From the NCBI GenBank assembly GCA_021781655.1, contig JAJXWJ010000021.1, positions 1 through 49,315 on the forward strand: a DNA stretch of 49,315 nucleotides. The letters run 5' to 3'. The notes under the pieces were generated by a model. That model worked only from the letters and a program-made list of their open reading frames with translations. It had not been told where the DNA came from and ran no database searches. Position numbers and translations under genes: made by a program. Every line of letters begins with the position of its first letter. Position 1 is the first letter of the stretch. Source of the DNA: Bacillota bacterium (lineage in GTDB: Bacteria; Bacillota; Clostridia; Clostridiales; Clostridiaceae). Below are positions 1-7,607 of the stretch, one piece after another.

Positions 1-191
1 TTAAAAAATTTTTTTAAAAAGGTCTTTTTGTCATGCACATTTCTATAATTAGTTGATTCAAATGGTTTTGAAACCCTAATAGCTGCTATTGCAGCTCTAT
101 GAGAATCATTATTAATCGACTATACTATAAAATTTATATCCCCATTTTTATTAATATTTATAGCAATTATTATGCCACGGTACTGTATCAT
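1..191 (-). pseudogene. Possible broken or partial reading frame at the left edge
   Basis: On the minus strand an ATG at 191 is preceded at short distance by AGGG and opens a 23-codon frame that ends at an in-frame TAG (120-122). The same frame then stays open to the window edge and continues to look protein-like, with Ala/Ile-rich stretches followed by a Lys/Phe-rich tail. This could be a gene interrupted by a nonsense codon, a short peptide gene, or chance in AT-rich DNA. I recognise no family. The gene continues, if at all, beyond position 1, so neither length nor function can be judged. Confidence 0.25.
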
Positions 192-261
192 ACTTTTTAC
201 CCTATATTTAATACTGTTCTTTTAATAAATCAAACAAAATAATACACTTATTAATATTTAT

Positions 262-290
262 GATACACTCATCTCATTTTTTCGATACAC
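262..290. promoter_or_regulatory. Paired GATACAC motifs upstream of levR
   Basis: GATACAC occurs at 262-268 and again at 284-290, a spacing of 22 bp or about two helical turns. A related TGTATCA lies at 184-190. The inverted form TGTATCA occurs twice between levR and the PTS operon (3214-3220, 3233-3239). Sharing of this motif between the two promoter regions suggests binding sites for the LevR-type activator. This is inferred from the repeats alone. Confidence 0.4.
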
Positions 291-369
291 TTTGTTTGTT
301 TTTGACTGATTTTTTTTGATTAAGTGTCCATTTTTTTCACTTATGCGTATTTATTATCGAATTATTATT

Positions 370-378
370 TGCTATAAT
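370..378 (+). promoter_or_regulatory. Candidate extended -10 promoter of levR
   Basis: TGCTATAAT at 370-378 is a perfect extended -10 element (TGnTATAAT). No good -35 hexamer lies 17 bp upstream, which is normal for extended -10 promoters. Transcription would start near 385, leaving a leader of roughly 27 nt before the TTG start of levR. Confidence 0.4.
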
Positions 379-411
379 AATTATTACATTAAGGTAAAGG
401 GGGTAGTTATT

Positions 412-3189
412 TTGAAAAGAATAGACAAAATCTATAATTATATTTTTGAAAATTCACAAAAAATTACTAAAAACGATTTAAATACTAACGTCGGCTTCAC
501 CTCTTCTGAAATATCTGAAAAATTAAATATTTTAAGAAACAATGTAAGTATGGAACTAAATGAATTACTTCGTCAAGGTAAAATAATCAAAATCAAAGTA
601 AGACCAGTTCTATATTTAGATAGAGCTACTATGGAAACTATTATCAATAGAAAACTATCAAATGATAGTTTAGAATTTAGAGATATATCTGAAATTACTG
701 GCACTAATGCTTTAAATATAACCAATCCTTTTAATGACTTAATTGGCTTTGAAACTAGTTTAAGATACCAGGTTGAACAAGCTAAAGCTGCCCTATTATA
801 TCCACCTAATGGACTACATACATTAATAATTGGTCAAACTGGGGTCGGGAAAACACTCTTTGCTAAAATGATGTTTAACTATGCAAAGTATTCAAAGCGA
901 TTAACTGAAACCGCACCTTTTGTTACCTTCAACTGCGCTGATTATTATAATAACCCCCAACTTTTAATTTCACATATTTTTGGGCATACTAAAGGCTCTT
1001 TTACTGGTGCTGATATAGAAAAAGATGGTATAGTTCAAAAAGCTAATGGAGGAATATTATTTTTAGATGAAATTCACAGATTGCCTCCTGAAGGTCAAGA
1101 AATGTTATTTTATTTTATGGACACAGGCACCTTTAACAAACTGGGTGATACAGAGCGTTTTAGAAAATCCAATATGTTAATAATTTGTGCTACTACAGAA
1201 GATCCTAGCTCAGCATTGCTAAAAACCTTTGTAAGAAGAATACCAATAGTAATCAATATACCAAGTTTTGACAAACGCTCAGCAAAAGATAAATTGGATA
1301 TAATTAAGTTTTTATTATCAAATGAAGCTCATAGAGTTAATAAAAAAATAAAAATCGAGCCTGATGCTGTAAAAGCACTAATTGGAAGCACCTCTTATGG
1401 AAATATAGGTCAAATGAAATCAAATATACAACTGGTATGTGCCAAAGGATTTTTAAACAGCCTAAACGATAAGGATGAAATTAAAATAGATTTTAAAAAT
1501 CTTCCTACTGAAATCAAAAATGGCTTGTTTTATTTAAGTGGTAAGCGTAAAGAGCTTGAAGAAATTTCATTATATTTAGATTGTCCTCTTATCATAACTC
1601 CAGAAGGACACAAGATACTTTCCGATGAAGATGCCTATGAAATGCCTTTTAATCTGTATAAGCTTATTGAAAATAAGACTGCTATACTGAAAGATGGTGG
1701 AGCTGATGAAGAGTATATAAATAAATTTATTTCTACAGATATTAATATCCATATTAAATCTTTTTATGATAAATTTAAGAACGATGATCAAGATAGAAAC
1801 AATCTTTTAAAAATAGTAAATCCAGATATTATAGAATTTGTTGAAGAAATAAAGCTTATGGTTCAAAACACTCTTAATAAAAACTTAAATGAAAGATTTA
1901 TATATGCTTTAAGTCTTCATCTAAGCTCATTTTTAAACAGAGTAGAAAACAAAAAAGAACTTAAATATTCTGGAAATATATCTAGTATTATAGAAGAAAA
2001 GCGGTTTGAATTCAATATAGCCTTGGAAATAAAAGATAGGTTAGAAAAAAAATACAATATAGCAGTTCCTGAAATCGAGGTGACATATCTCACATTATTA
2101 TTGAGTTCTATTCAATATGAACAAAATAACGAACATGTTGCTATAATTGTTGCTGCTCATGGAAACAATACAGCAAATAGTATGGTAAGTGTTGCTAAGC
2201 AGCTTTTAGGCGAATGTGTTATTGCTGCAATTGATATGCCTTTAGATATAAGCCCTACTGAAACTTTAGAAGAAATATCCTTAAAAGCTAAAGAATTAGA
2301 TATGGGAAAAGGTGTACTTTTACTTGTTGATATGGGTTCCTTGGCAAACTTTGATACGATAATTACTGAAAAAACAGATATTAAAGTTAAAACTATCGAT
2401 ATGGTTTCTACTCCCCTAGTATTAGAAGCAATACGTAAAGCAAATATATTAGACATGGAATTAGAAGACATTTACACTTCTTTAAAAGACTTTAGAGGCT
2501 ATACCCATAAAGAAGAAAACAATTATACTGTATCGGACAAAATAAATGCAATTGTTACTATTTGCTCTACTGGAGAAGGTACCGCTGAAAAACTTAAAGA
2601 ATTAGCTCAAAAAATTATTTTAAGCTTAACTGAAGAAGAAATATTAGTAATTCCAATAGGCTTAAAGGATATAAATGAAAGGTTAAACTCCATTAGCAAT
2701 AACTATAACATTTTATTGACTATAGGAATTACCAATCCAAAAATAAATAAACCTCACATATCTTTAGAATCTTTAATTTCTGGAAATGGTGAGAAAATTT
2801 TATCCAATATAATAAAAAACAATTATGCCCATATTGAAGAAAAGAATGAAAGCATAGTTGTAAAAAAACTTTGTGAGGATAGTTTAAATCAATTCCTTAC
2901 ATATTTAAATCCAAACAAAATAATAAGTGTATTATTAAATTTTACTAATGTATTAGAAAATGATTTAAACAAAAAATTTAGTAATTCCATAAGAATACGG
3001 TTAATAATACATGTTGGCTGTGCCTTAGAGAGAATGATTGTAAATGACGGCTTAATTTACAAAGATAAAAAAGACAATCTTAATCCATTTTATATTAATT
3101 GCATAAAATCCGCAGCTAAAACTTTTAAAACATCACTTAATATTAATCTTTCAGAGGATGAAATATGTTTTATATCAGAAATGCTTTAA
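412..3189 (+). CDS. levR: LevR-like sigma-54-dependent transcriptional activator with PRD and EIIA domains
   Basis: This is an enhancer-binding activator of a PTS operon, 925 aa from a TTG start at 412. A longer frame from 316 exists, but AAAGGGGG sits correctly before the TTG. An N-terminal helix-turn-helix (about 1-65) precedes an AAA+ domain with Walker A GQTGVGKT near 141-148, the sigma-54 contact loop GSFTGA near 195, and a Walker B ending in FLDE near 216-220. After it come a PTS regulation domain (His near 503), an EIIA-Man-like domain with an AAHG motif (His near 583), and a second PRD (His near 867). This order and length match Bacillus LevR. PTS-dependent phosphorylation of the histidines is expected to tune activity. 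The gene is followed by its own terminator and then by the sigma-54 promoter of the PTS genes, the likely target. The exact inducer sugar cannot be read from sequence. Confidence 0.93.
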   Translation: MKRIDKIYNYIFENSQKITKNDLNTNVGFTSSEISEKLNILRNNVSMELNELLRQGKIIKIKVRPVLYLDRATMETIINRKLSNDSLEFRDISEITGTNALNITNPFNDLIGFETSLRYQVEQAKAALLYPPNGLHTLIIGQTGVGKTLFAKMMFNYAKYSKRLTETAPFVTFNCADYYNNPQLLISHIFGHTKGSFTGADIEKDGIVQKANGGILFLDEIHRLPPEGQEMLFYFMDTGTFNKLGDTERFRKSNMLIICATTEDPSSALLKTFVRRIPIVINIPSFDKRSAKDKLDIIKFLLSNEAHRVNKKIKIEPDAVKALIGSTSYGNIGQMKSNIQLVCAKGFLNSLNDKDEIKIDFKNLPTEIKNGLFYLSGKRKELEEISLYLDCPLIITPEGHKILSDEDAYEMPFNLYKLIENKTAILKDGGADEEYINKFISTDINIHIKSFYDKFKNDDQDRNNLLKIVNPDIIEFVEEIKLMVQNTLNKNLNERFIYALSLHLSSFLNRVENKKELKYSGNISSIIEEKRFEFNIALEIKDRLEKKYNIAVPEIEVTYLTLLLSSIQYEQNNEHVAIIVAAHGNNTANSMVSVAKQLLGECVIAAIDMPLDISPTETLEEISLKAKELDMGKGVLLLVDMGSLANFDTIITEKTDIKVKTIDMVSTPLVLEAIRKANILDMELEDIYTSLKDFRGYTHKEENNYTVSDKINAIVTICSTGEGTAEKLKELAQKIILSLTEEEILVIPIGLKDINERLNSISNNYNILLTIGITNPKINKPHISLESLISGNGEKILSNIIKNNYAHIEEKNESIVVKKLCEDSLNQFLTYLNPNKIISVLLNFTNVLENDLNKKFSNSIRIRLIIHVGCALERMIVNDGLIYKDKKDNLNPFYINCIKSAAKTFKTSLNINLSEDEICFISEML

Positions 3190-3213
3190 TAGACTATTAT
3201 TTTATCATGTTTA

Positions 3214-3239
3214 TGTATCAAAAATATAGTTGTGTATCA
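3214..3239 (+). promoter_or_regulatory. Candidate LevR upstream activating sequence
   Basis: Two direct TGTATCA motifs lie at 3214-3220 and 3233-3239, 19 bp apart, and an inverted TGATACA follows at 3290-3296. They lie about 65-90 bp upstream of the -24/-12 promoter, a usual position for an enhancer of a sigma-54 activator. The assignment to LevR rests on position and on recurrence of the motif upstream of levR. Confidence 0.45.
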
Positions 3240-3260
3240 ATTATGAATATCATTTTAAGT

Positions 3261-3290
3261 AAATAAAGGGTTTTTACCCTTTATTTTTTT
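3261..3290 (+). terminator. Intrinsic terminator of levR
   Basis: The arms AAATAAAGGG and CCCTTTATTT pair perfectly over 10 bp around a 6-nt loop and run directly into a T tract. The hairpin lies between the proposed activator sites and the sigma-54 promoter, so it separates levR transcription from that of the PTS operon. Confidence 0.8.
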
Positions 3291-3301
3291 GATACAAACT
3301 T

Positions 3302-3318
3302 TTGGCATGAAAATTGCT
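3302..3318 (+). promoter_or_regulatory. Sigma-54 (-24/-12) promoter of the PTS operon
   Basis: TTGGCATGAAAATTGCT matches the sigma-54 consensus: GG at 3304-3305 and GC at 3316-3317 are separated by exactly 10 bp. Transcription should start about 12 bp downstream, near 3329, giving a short leader before the EIIA start at 3367. A sigma-54 activator gene immediately upstream makes this assignment strong. Confidence 0.88.
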
Positions 3319-3366
3319 ATTATATTAACAGACAACAAAATATGGACTAAAAGGAGGTGTAAGAAG

Positions 3367-3786
3367 ATGATAGCTTTAATTATTGGCACTCACGGAAAAT
3401 TTTCCGAAGAAATTGTTAGATCTTCTGAAATGATATTTGGAAAACAAGATAATATTGCAACTGCAATATTTGAGCCAGGAGAAAGCCCTGATGATCTTGT
3501 TCGTAAATATAACGCGGCAATGGACAATCTTAATTGCGAAAACGGAGTATTATTCCTAGTGGATATTTTCGGCGGGAGTCCATATAATGCAGCAAGCAGA
3601 ATAGTTTCTGAAAAAGAAAATATGGATATACTTACGGGGGTAAACTTACCTATGCTACTAGAAATATATGGCTCAAGAAGCTTTTCTACAATAAAACAAC
3701 TAGTAGAAATAGGTAAAAATTCAGCTTATGAAGGTATAAAGACCTTTACTGAAATTTTTTTTGAGCAAACTGATGATGATCTTTAA
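3367..3786 (+). CDS. PTS mannose/fructose/sorbose-family EIIA component
   Basis: This is a cytoplasmic phosphocarrier of a mannose-family sugar PTS, 139 aa. It accepts phosphate from HPr and passes it to EIIB. The start at 3367 has a strong AAGGAGGTG 7 nt upstream. A 165-aa frame from 3289 would begin inside the sigma-54 promoter and is excluded. The N-terminus carries the active-site motif GTHG, with His9 as the phosphorylated residue, and the family pattern VDIFGGSPYN occurs mid-protein. EIIA and EIIB are separate polypeptides, as in LevD/LevE and sorbose systems, unlike the fused ManX. It is first in the operon. The substrate could be fructose, mannose, glucose or sorbose. Confidence 0.93.
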   Translation: MIALIIGTHGKFSEEIVRSSEMIFGKQDNIATAIFEPGESPDDLVRKYNAAMDNLNCENGVLFLVDIFGGSPYNAASRIVSEKENMDILTGVNLPMLLEIYGSRSFSTIKQLVEIGKNSAYEGIKTFTEIFFEQTDDDL

Positions 3787-3793
3787 CTTTCAG

Positions 3794-3821
3794 TGATGAT
3801 ATGAAAAAGGTCATATCATCA
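3794..3821 (+). other. Intercistronic hairpin between EIIA and EIIB
   Basis: TGATGATATGA (3794-3804) and TCATATCATCA (3811-3821) form a perfect 11-bp stem with a 6-nt loop. No T tract follows, so it is not a standard terminator. The likely role is RNA processing or protection that sets unequal EIIA and EIIB levels; this is inference. Confidence 0.5.
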
Positions 3822-3871
3822 AAGCCTTATTAAATGAATACGTTTTAAAACAATGAATTGGAGGAAAAAAT

Positions 3872-4354
3872 ATGCAAATAAATTTTGTAAGAATAGATGA
3901 CAGACTAATACATGGACAAGTTGCTACCGTTTGGACTAAAGAATCCAAATGTAACAAAATTATAGCAGTCAGCGATGAGGTTGCAAACGATGCCTTAAGA
4001 AAAACCTTAGTTCTTCAGGTTGCACCACCAGGAATCAAAGCATATGTCTTACCTGTAGACAAGGCAGTAGCTGCTTATAAAAATCCAAAATATAACGATT
4101 TCAAAGTTCTTTTCTTATTCATAAATCCTACTGATGTTCTTAGAGCTGTGGAAGGAGGTATAGATATTAAATCGGTAAATGTAGGCGGAATGTGTTTCAA
4201 GGAAGGAAAAACTCAAATAACAAGTGCTGTATGCGTTGGAAAAGAAGATATTGAAGCTTTCAAAAAATTACATAAAAAAGGAATTGAACTTGAAATAAGA
4301 AAATTAGCTAGCGATTCAAAGGTTGATTTAATGAGTAAAATTCAAAATTTATAA
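3872..4354 (+). CDS. PTS mannose/fructose/sorbose-family EIIB component
   Basis: This cytoplasmic EIIB, 160 aa, carries phosphate from EIIA to the sugar during transport. The family signature RIDDRLIHGQV lies at the N-terminus, with His14 as the phosphorylation site. The length agrees with stand-alone EIIB proteins of this family (about 160 aa). GGAGG lies just before the start. It is the second gene of the operon, 85 bp after EIIA with a stable hairpin in between, and is followed 23 bp later by EIIC. Confidence 0.93.
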   Translation: MQINFVRIDDRLIHGQVATVWTKESKCNKIIAVSDEVANDALRKTLVLQVAPPGIKAYVLPVDKAVAAYKNPKYNDFKVLFLFINPTDVLRAVEGGIDIKSVNVGGMCFKEGKTQITSAVCVGKEDIEAFKKLHKKGIELEIRKLASDSKVDLMSKIQNL

Positions 4355-4377
4355 TTAAATGAAAAGGGGAATTATTT

Positions 4378-5145
4378 ATGAATAGTATACAATTTATATT
4401 TGTACTGTTGGTTGCCATGATTACTGGAATGGGCAGTGTTCTGGATGCATTTGAAACTCATAGACCAATAGTTGCTTGTACATTAATAGGGCTTGCTTTA
4501 GGGGATATTAAAACTGGTATTATTCTAGGAGGAGAATTAGAGCTTTTAGCTTTAGGCTGGATGAATGTAGGTGCTGCTATGGCTCCAGATTCAGCTCTTG
4601 CTAGTGTTGTTTCAGCAATCTTAGTAATCGTTGGACATCAATCCATAGCTGCTGGTATAGCTATTGCCATACCAATAGCCGCTGCTGGACAAGTTTTAAC
4701 TATATTTGTAAGAACAATCACTGTATTTTTTCAACACCTTGCAGACAAATATGCCGAAGAGTCAAACTTTTTAGCTATAGAAGCTTGCCATGTTGTAGCA
4801 TTATTTTTACAAGGTCTTCGTGTTGCCATACCTGCTGCATTAGTAGCTGCAGTTGCTGGAACAAGTGGCGTTGAAGCAATGCTTCATGCAATTCCTGTTC
4901 CTGTAACAAGAGGTCTACAAATTGCCGGCGGTATGATAGTAGTAGTTGGTTATGCAATGGTAATAAATATGATGGAAGTAAAATATTTAATGCCTTTCTT
5001 CTTCGTAGGTTTTGTTCTAGCTGCCTTCACAACATTCTCACTTGTTGGTTTTGGTATTCTAGGCGTATGTGCAGCAATATTTTACATACAACTACATCCA
5101 AAATATAGTCAGCCAAAGCTTGTTGATGAATTAGACGAATTATAG
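4378..5145 (+). CDS. PTS mannose/fructose/sorbose-family EIIC permease
   Basis: This is an integral membrane subunit, 255 aa, that forms the sugar channel together with EIID. The protein is almost wholly hydrophobic with multiple membrane spans. It contains the family pattern GGELELLALGWMNVGAA near residues 50-70, and Ala/Gly-rich helices follow. AAGGGG precedes the ATG. The next gene starts 11 bp downstream with its own GGAGG, so the two membrane subunits are made together. Confidence 0.93.
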   Translation: MNSIQFIFVLLVAMITGMGSVLDAFETHRPIVACTLIGLALGDIKTGIILGGELELLALGWMNVGAAMAPDSALASVVSAILVIVGHQSIAAGIAIAIPIAAAGQVLTIFVRTITVFFQHLADKYAEESNFLAIEACHVVALFLQGLRVAIPAALVAAVAGTSGVEAMLHAIPVPVTRGLQIAGGMIVVVGYAMVINMMEVKYLMPFFFVGFVLAAFTTFSLVGFGILGVCAAIFYIQLHPKYSQPKLVDELDEL

Positions 5146-5156
5146 GAGGAAATAAA

Positions 5157-5981
5157 ATGAGTGAACATAAATTAACTAAAGGCGATTTAAGATCTATGTT
5201 TTTCCGTTCATGGTTTCTACTAGGCTCCTTTAACTTTGAAAGAATGCAAAGTATAGGCTTTTGTGTTACCATGATGCCAGCAATAAAGAGATTATATACA
5301 ACTAAAGAAGAGCAAAGAGCTGCTTTAAAAAGGCATTTAGAATTTTTTAATACTCATCCATATATGGCTGCACCTATTATGGGAATTACAGCTGCTATGG
5401 AAGAAGAAAGAGCTAACGGCGTTCCCATAGATGATACTGCAATAAGCGGTGTTAAGGTTGGTCTTATAGGACCTCTAGCTGGTGTAGGGGATCCATTGTT
5501 TTGGGGTACTTTAAGACCTGTATTTGCTGCCTTAGGTGCTTCTTTATCAACGACAGGAAGCCTCATTGGACCATTAATGTTTTTTCTTCCTTTCAATATA
5601 ATAAGATTATTAACACTTTGGTTTGGTATCCATTATGGATATGAAAAAGGAACTTCTGTTGTAGCTGATGCTTCTGGAAATACGCTTCAGAAAATAACTG
5701 AAGGTGCATCTATATTAGGATTGTTTATTATGGGTGCTCTAGTATGTAAATGGACAAGCATTAACATTCCACTAGTAGTTTCAACCGTTAAAGGTGCCGA
5801 TGGTAAAACAACTATAACAACCGTTCAAAATATACTTGATTCATTGGTTCCGGGACTTATTCCATTATTACTTACATTCTTATGCATGAAATTGTTAAAA
5901 AAGAAAATCAGCCCTATTGCTATAATTTTTGCAATGTTTGCCGTTGGAATTATAGGATACATCTTTGGATTCTTGAAATAA
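5157..5981 (+). CDS. PTS mannose/fructose/sorbose-family EIID component
   Basis: This is the second membrane subunit, 274 aa, found only in mannose-family PTS. The N-terminal cytoplasmic part has the family hallmark RSWFLLGSFNFERMQ, followed by PYMAAPIMGITAAMEEE and a GPLAGVGDPLFWGT segment typical of EIID. Hydrophobic segments cluster in the C-terminal half. The start has AGGAGG 7 nt upstream. Order A-B-C-D equals the B. subtilis levDEFG operon, which fits the LevR-type regulator upstream. Confidence 0.93.
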   Translation: MSEHKLTKGDLRSMFFRSWFLLGSFNFERMQSIGFCVTMMPAIKRLYTTKEEQRAALKRHLEFFNTHPYMAAPIMGITAAMEEERANGVPIDDTAISGVKVGLIGPLAGVGDPLFWGTLRPVFAALGASLSTTGSLIGPLMFFLPFNIIRLLTLWFGIHYGYEKGTSVVADASGNTLQKITEGASILGLFIMGALVCKWTSINIPLVVSTVKGADGKTTITTVQNILDSLVPGLIPLLLTFLCMKLLKKKISPIAIIFAMFAVGIIGYIFGFLK

Positions 5982-5986
5982 GGTTA

Positions 5987-6004
5987 AAGGAGGAATTCCT
6001 CCTT
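5987..6004. repeat. 18-bp perfect palindrome carrying a ribosome-binding-site-like core
   Basis: AAGGAGGAATTCCTCCTT is a perfect palindrome six bases after the EIID stop codon. In RNA it would put a Shine-Dalgarno-like AAGGAGG against its own complement. No start codon follows at working distance and no T tract is present. It could be a transcript-stabilising or attenuating stem before the HAD gene. Confidence 0.5.
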
Positions 6005-6042
6005 AGCCCATTATTTCTTTTATAAGGTCAGGAGGTTATTTT

Positions 6043-6858
6043 ATGGATAAATTTAAAATGATATGTTTAGATATAGATGGAACACTTTTAAATTCTAAAC
6101 ATAAAATTACTAGCAAAACTAAAGAAATAATACATTACGTTTCAAAAATCAAAAATATTCCTGTAATTTTAGTTTCTGCAAGGATGCCAAAGGGAATTTT
6201 ATTTTTGCAAAAGGAGTTAGAAATAATAGAACCAATAATATGCTATAGTGGCTCTCTAATATTGGACAAGGCTCAAAATGTAATTCATTGCAATAATATA
6301 GATTTCTTGAGCACAGAAGTTTTATATAATGTAATACAAAAAGATAAAGAAATACATATGAGCCTTTATAAAAATGATGATTGGTACATTGAAAGTCACG
6401 ATTGCTGGTCTGAAAATGAAAGTAAAATAACAAATATAACTCCTACAATTGTTGATTTTAGTAATTTGTTTCATTGTTTTAGAAACTCAGAATCAGGCCC
6501 AAATAAAATTTTATGCATGTCAAAGGATGAGAATATTTCGAAGCTAAATGATAAATTAAAAAATAAAAATTATAGCTGCTTAAATATTTATCGCTCTAAA
6601 CCAACTTATTTGGAAATAATGCCTAATAATTGTTCTAAACCAAATGCGATAAACTTACTTTCAAAACAACTTAAAATAGGACAATCTGAAATAATAGCTT
6701 TTGGGGATAATTTTAATGATATAGATATGCTTAAATTCGCTGGAGTTGGAATTGCTATGGGAAATGCACCTGAAGAGGTTAAAGCTGCTGCTAATGCAGT
6801 TACCGCCTCTAATGATGAAGATGGAATTTATTATGCACTTAAAAAATTAATAGTTTAA
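6043..6858 (+). CDS. HAD superfamily (Cof-type) phosphatase
   Basis: This is a cytoplasmic Mg2+-dependent phosphatase, 271 aa, the usual size for the Cof/YidA group. Motif I DIDGTLL lies at residues 8-14 with the nucleophile Asp8. The C-terminal motif GDNFNDIDML and the following GVGIAMGNAPEEVK are characteristic of the family. It sits 61 bp after EIID in the same direction and before a strong terminator, so it probably belongs to the PTS operon. It may dephosphorylate the imported sugar phosphate or relieve sugar-phosphate stress. Cof phosphatases are promiscuous, so the substrate is unknown. AGGAGG precedes the ATG. Confidence 0.88.
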   Translation: MDKFKMICLDIDGTLLNSKHKITSKTKEIIHYVSKIKNIPVILVSARMPKGILFLQKELEIIEPIICYSGSLILDKAQNVIHCNNIDFLSTEVLYNVIQKDKEIHMSLYKNDDWYIESHDCWSENESKITNITPTIVDFSNLFHCFRNSESGPNKILCMSKDENISKLNDKLKNKNYSCLNIYRSKPTYLEIMPNNCSKPNAINLLSKQLKIGQSEIIAFGDNFNDIDMLKFAGVGIAMGNAPEEVKAAANAVTASNDEDGIYYALKKLIV

Positions 6859-6894
6859 ATATTAAAAAGTGGATTTAACTCCACTTTTTAATAT
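6859..6894. terminator. Bidirectional terminator between convergent genes
   Basis: A 15-bp perfect stem (6859-6873 with 6880-6894) carries A and T runs on its outer flanks, so it can end transcription from both the HAD gene and the convergent GNAT gene. The stop codon of the GNAT gene (6888-6890) is inside the stem. Confidence 0.8.
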
Positions 6895-7580
6895 ACCCAA
6901 ATCAAAGTATCTCTAGAAACTTGTAGTCCAAGTTTCTTTTGCAGTGCTATTGATTTAATATTATCTTCTAAAATTTGTACAAATGGAGTAAAGCCTTCTT
7001 TAAGGTTATTATTTATCATAAAACTTTCAAGAGCTGAGCCATAACCAAGTTTTCTATACTTAGGAAATACTTCTAAAAGCCCAATGCTTCCTTCAAAATG
7101 ATTTCCAACGAAGCCTACAAGGTTTCCAGCTTTATATCCACCATACAATTTGCCTTCCTTCAAAAGCTTCTCTACATCATTTTTAGCTAGCATTTTATAA
7201 TGCTCTGAAATAACTTCAAGCTGATTTACTTCCAATTTCTTAATATGTAAATTTTGTTCAATTTCTATGCTATCCTTACTTGTATACACAGCTTGAAAAC
7301 AGTATTGCGTTCTATTTAAATCGAATTTATTTTTTGCATAATCCACCATATATTTTTGATGTAAAACAAGTAATTTGCACTCTGTTAAGCTATCTATTAA
7401 TTGTACTCCTTTTTCATAATTTTCCACTGCAAGCATATATGCTCCACTGTCTTGTTCCTTTAAAAGCACTCCATCTGTACTAGCATAAAGTACCTTTGCT
7501 GTATTTCTATTAATTGGCTCTATCATTCCCATGTAAAGCAGTGGATCTTTGTTTAAGTATTCAATTGCTCTACTTTTCAT
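6888..7580 (-). CDS. GNAT family N-acetyltransferase
   Basis: This probable acetyl-CoA-dependent N-acetyltransferase has 230 aa from the ATG at 7580, which has GGAGGT just upstream. An ATG at 7607 would add nine residues but has a poorer binding site. The N-terminal half shows no recognised motif. The C-terminal GNAT fold has the acetyl-CoA loop RKLGYGSA followed by a helix, and a final beta strand. The layout resembles the FR47-like group. It is the last gene of a three-gene minus-strand unit with the LUD and aldo/keto reductase genes, and its start lies 27 bp after the reductase stop. The substrate is unknown. Confidence 0.75.
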   Translation of the reverse strand: MKSRAIEYLNKDPLLYMGMIEPINRNTAKVLYASTDGVLLKEQDSGAYMLAVENYEKGVQLIDSLTECKLLVLHQKYMVDYAKNKFDLNRTQYCFQAVYTSKDSIEIEQNLHIKKLEVNQLEVISEHYKMLAKNDVEKLLKEGKLYGGYKAGNLVGFVGNHFEGSIGLLEVFPKYRKLGYGSALESFMINNNLKEGFTPFVQILEDNIKSIALQKKLGLQVSRDTLIWVY

Positions 7581-7607
7581 GTAAACCTCCATTTTAAACT
7601 TTTTCAT

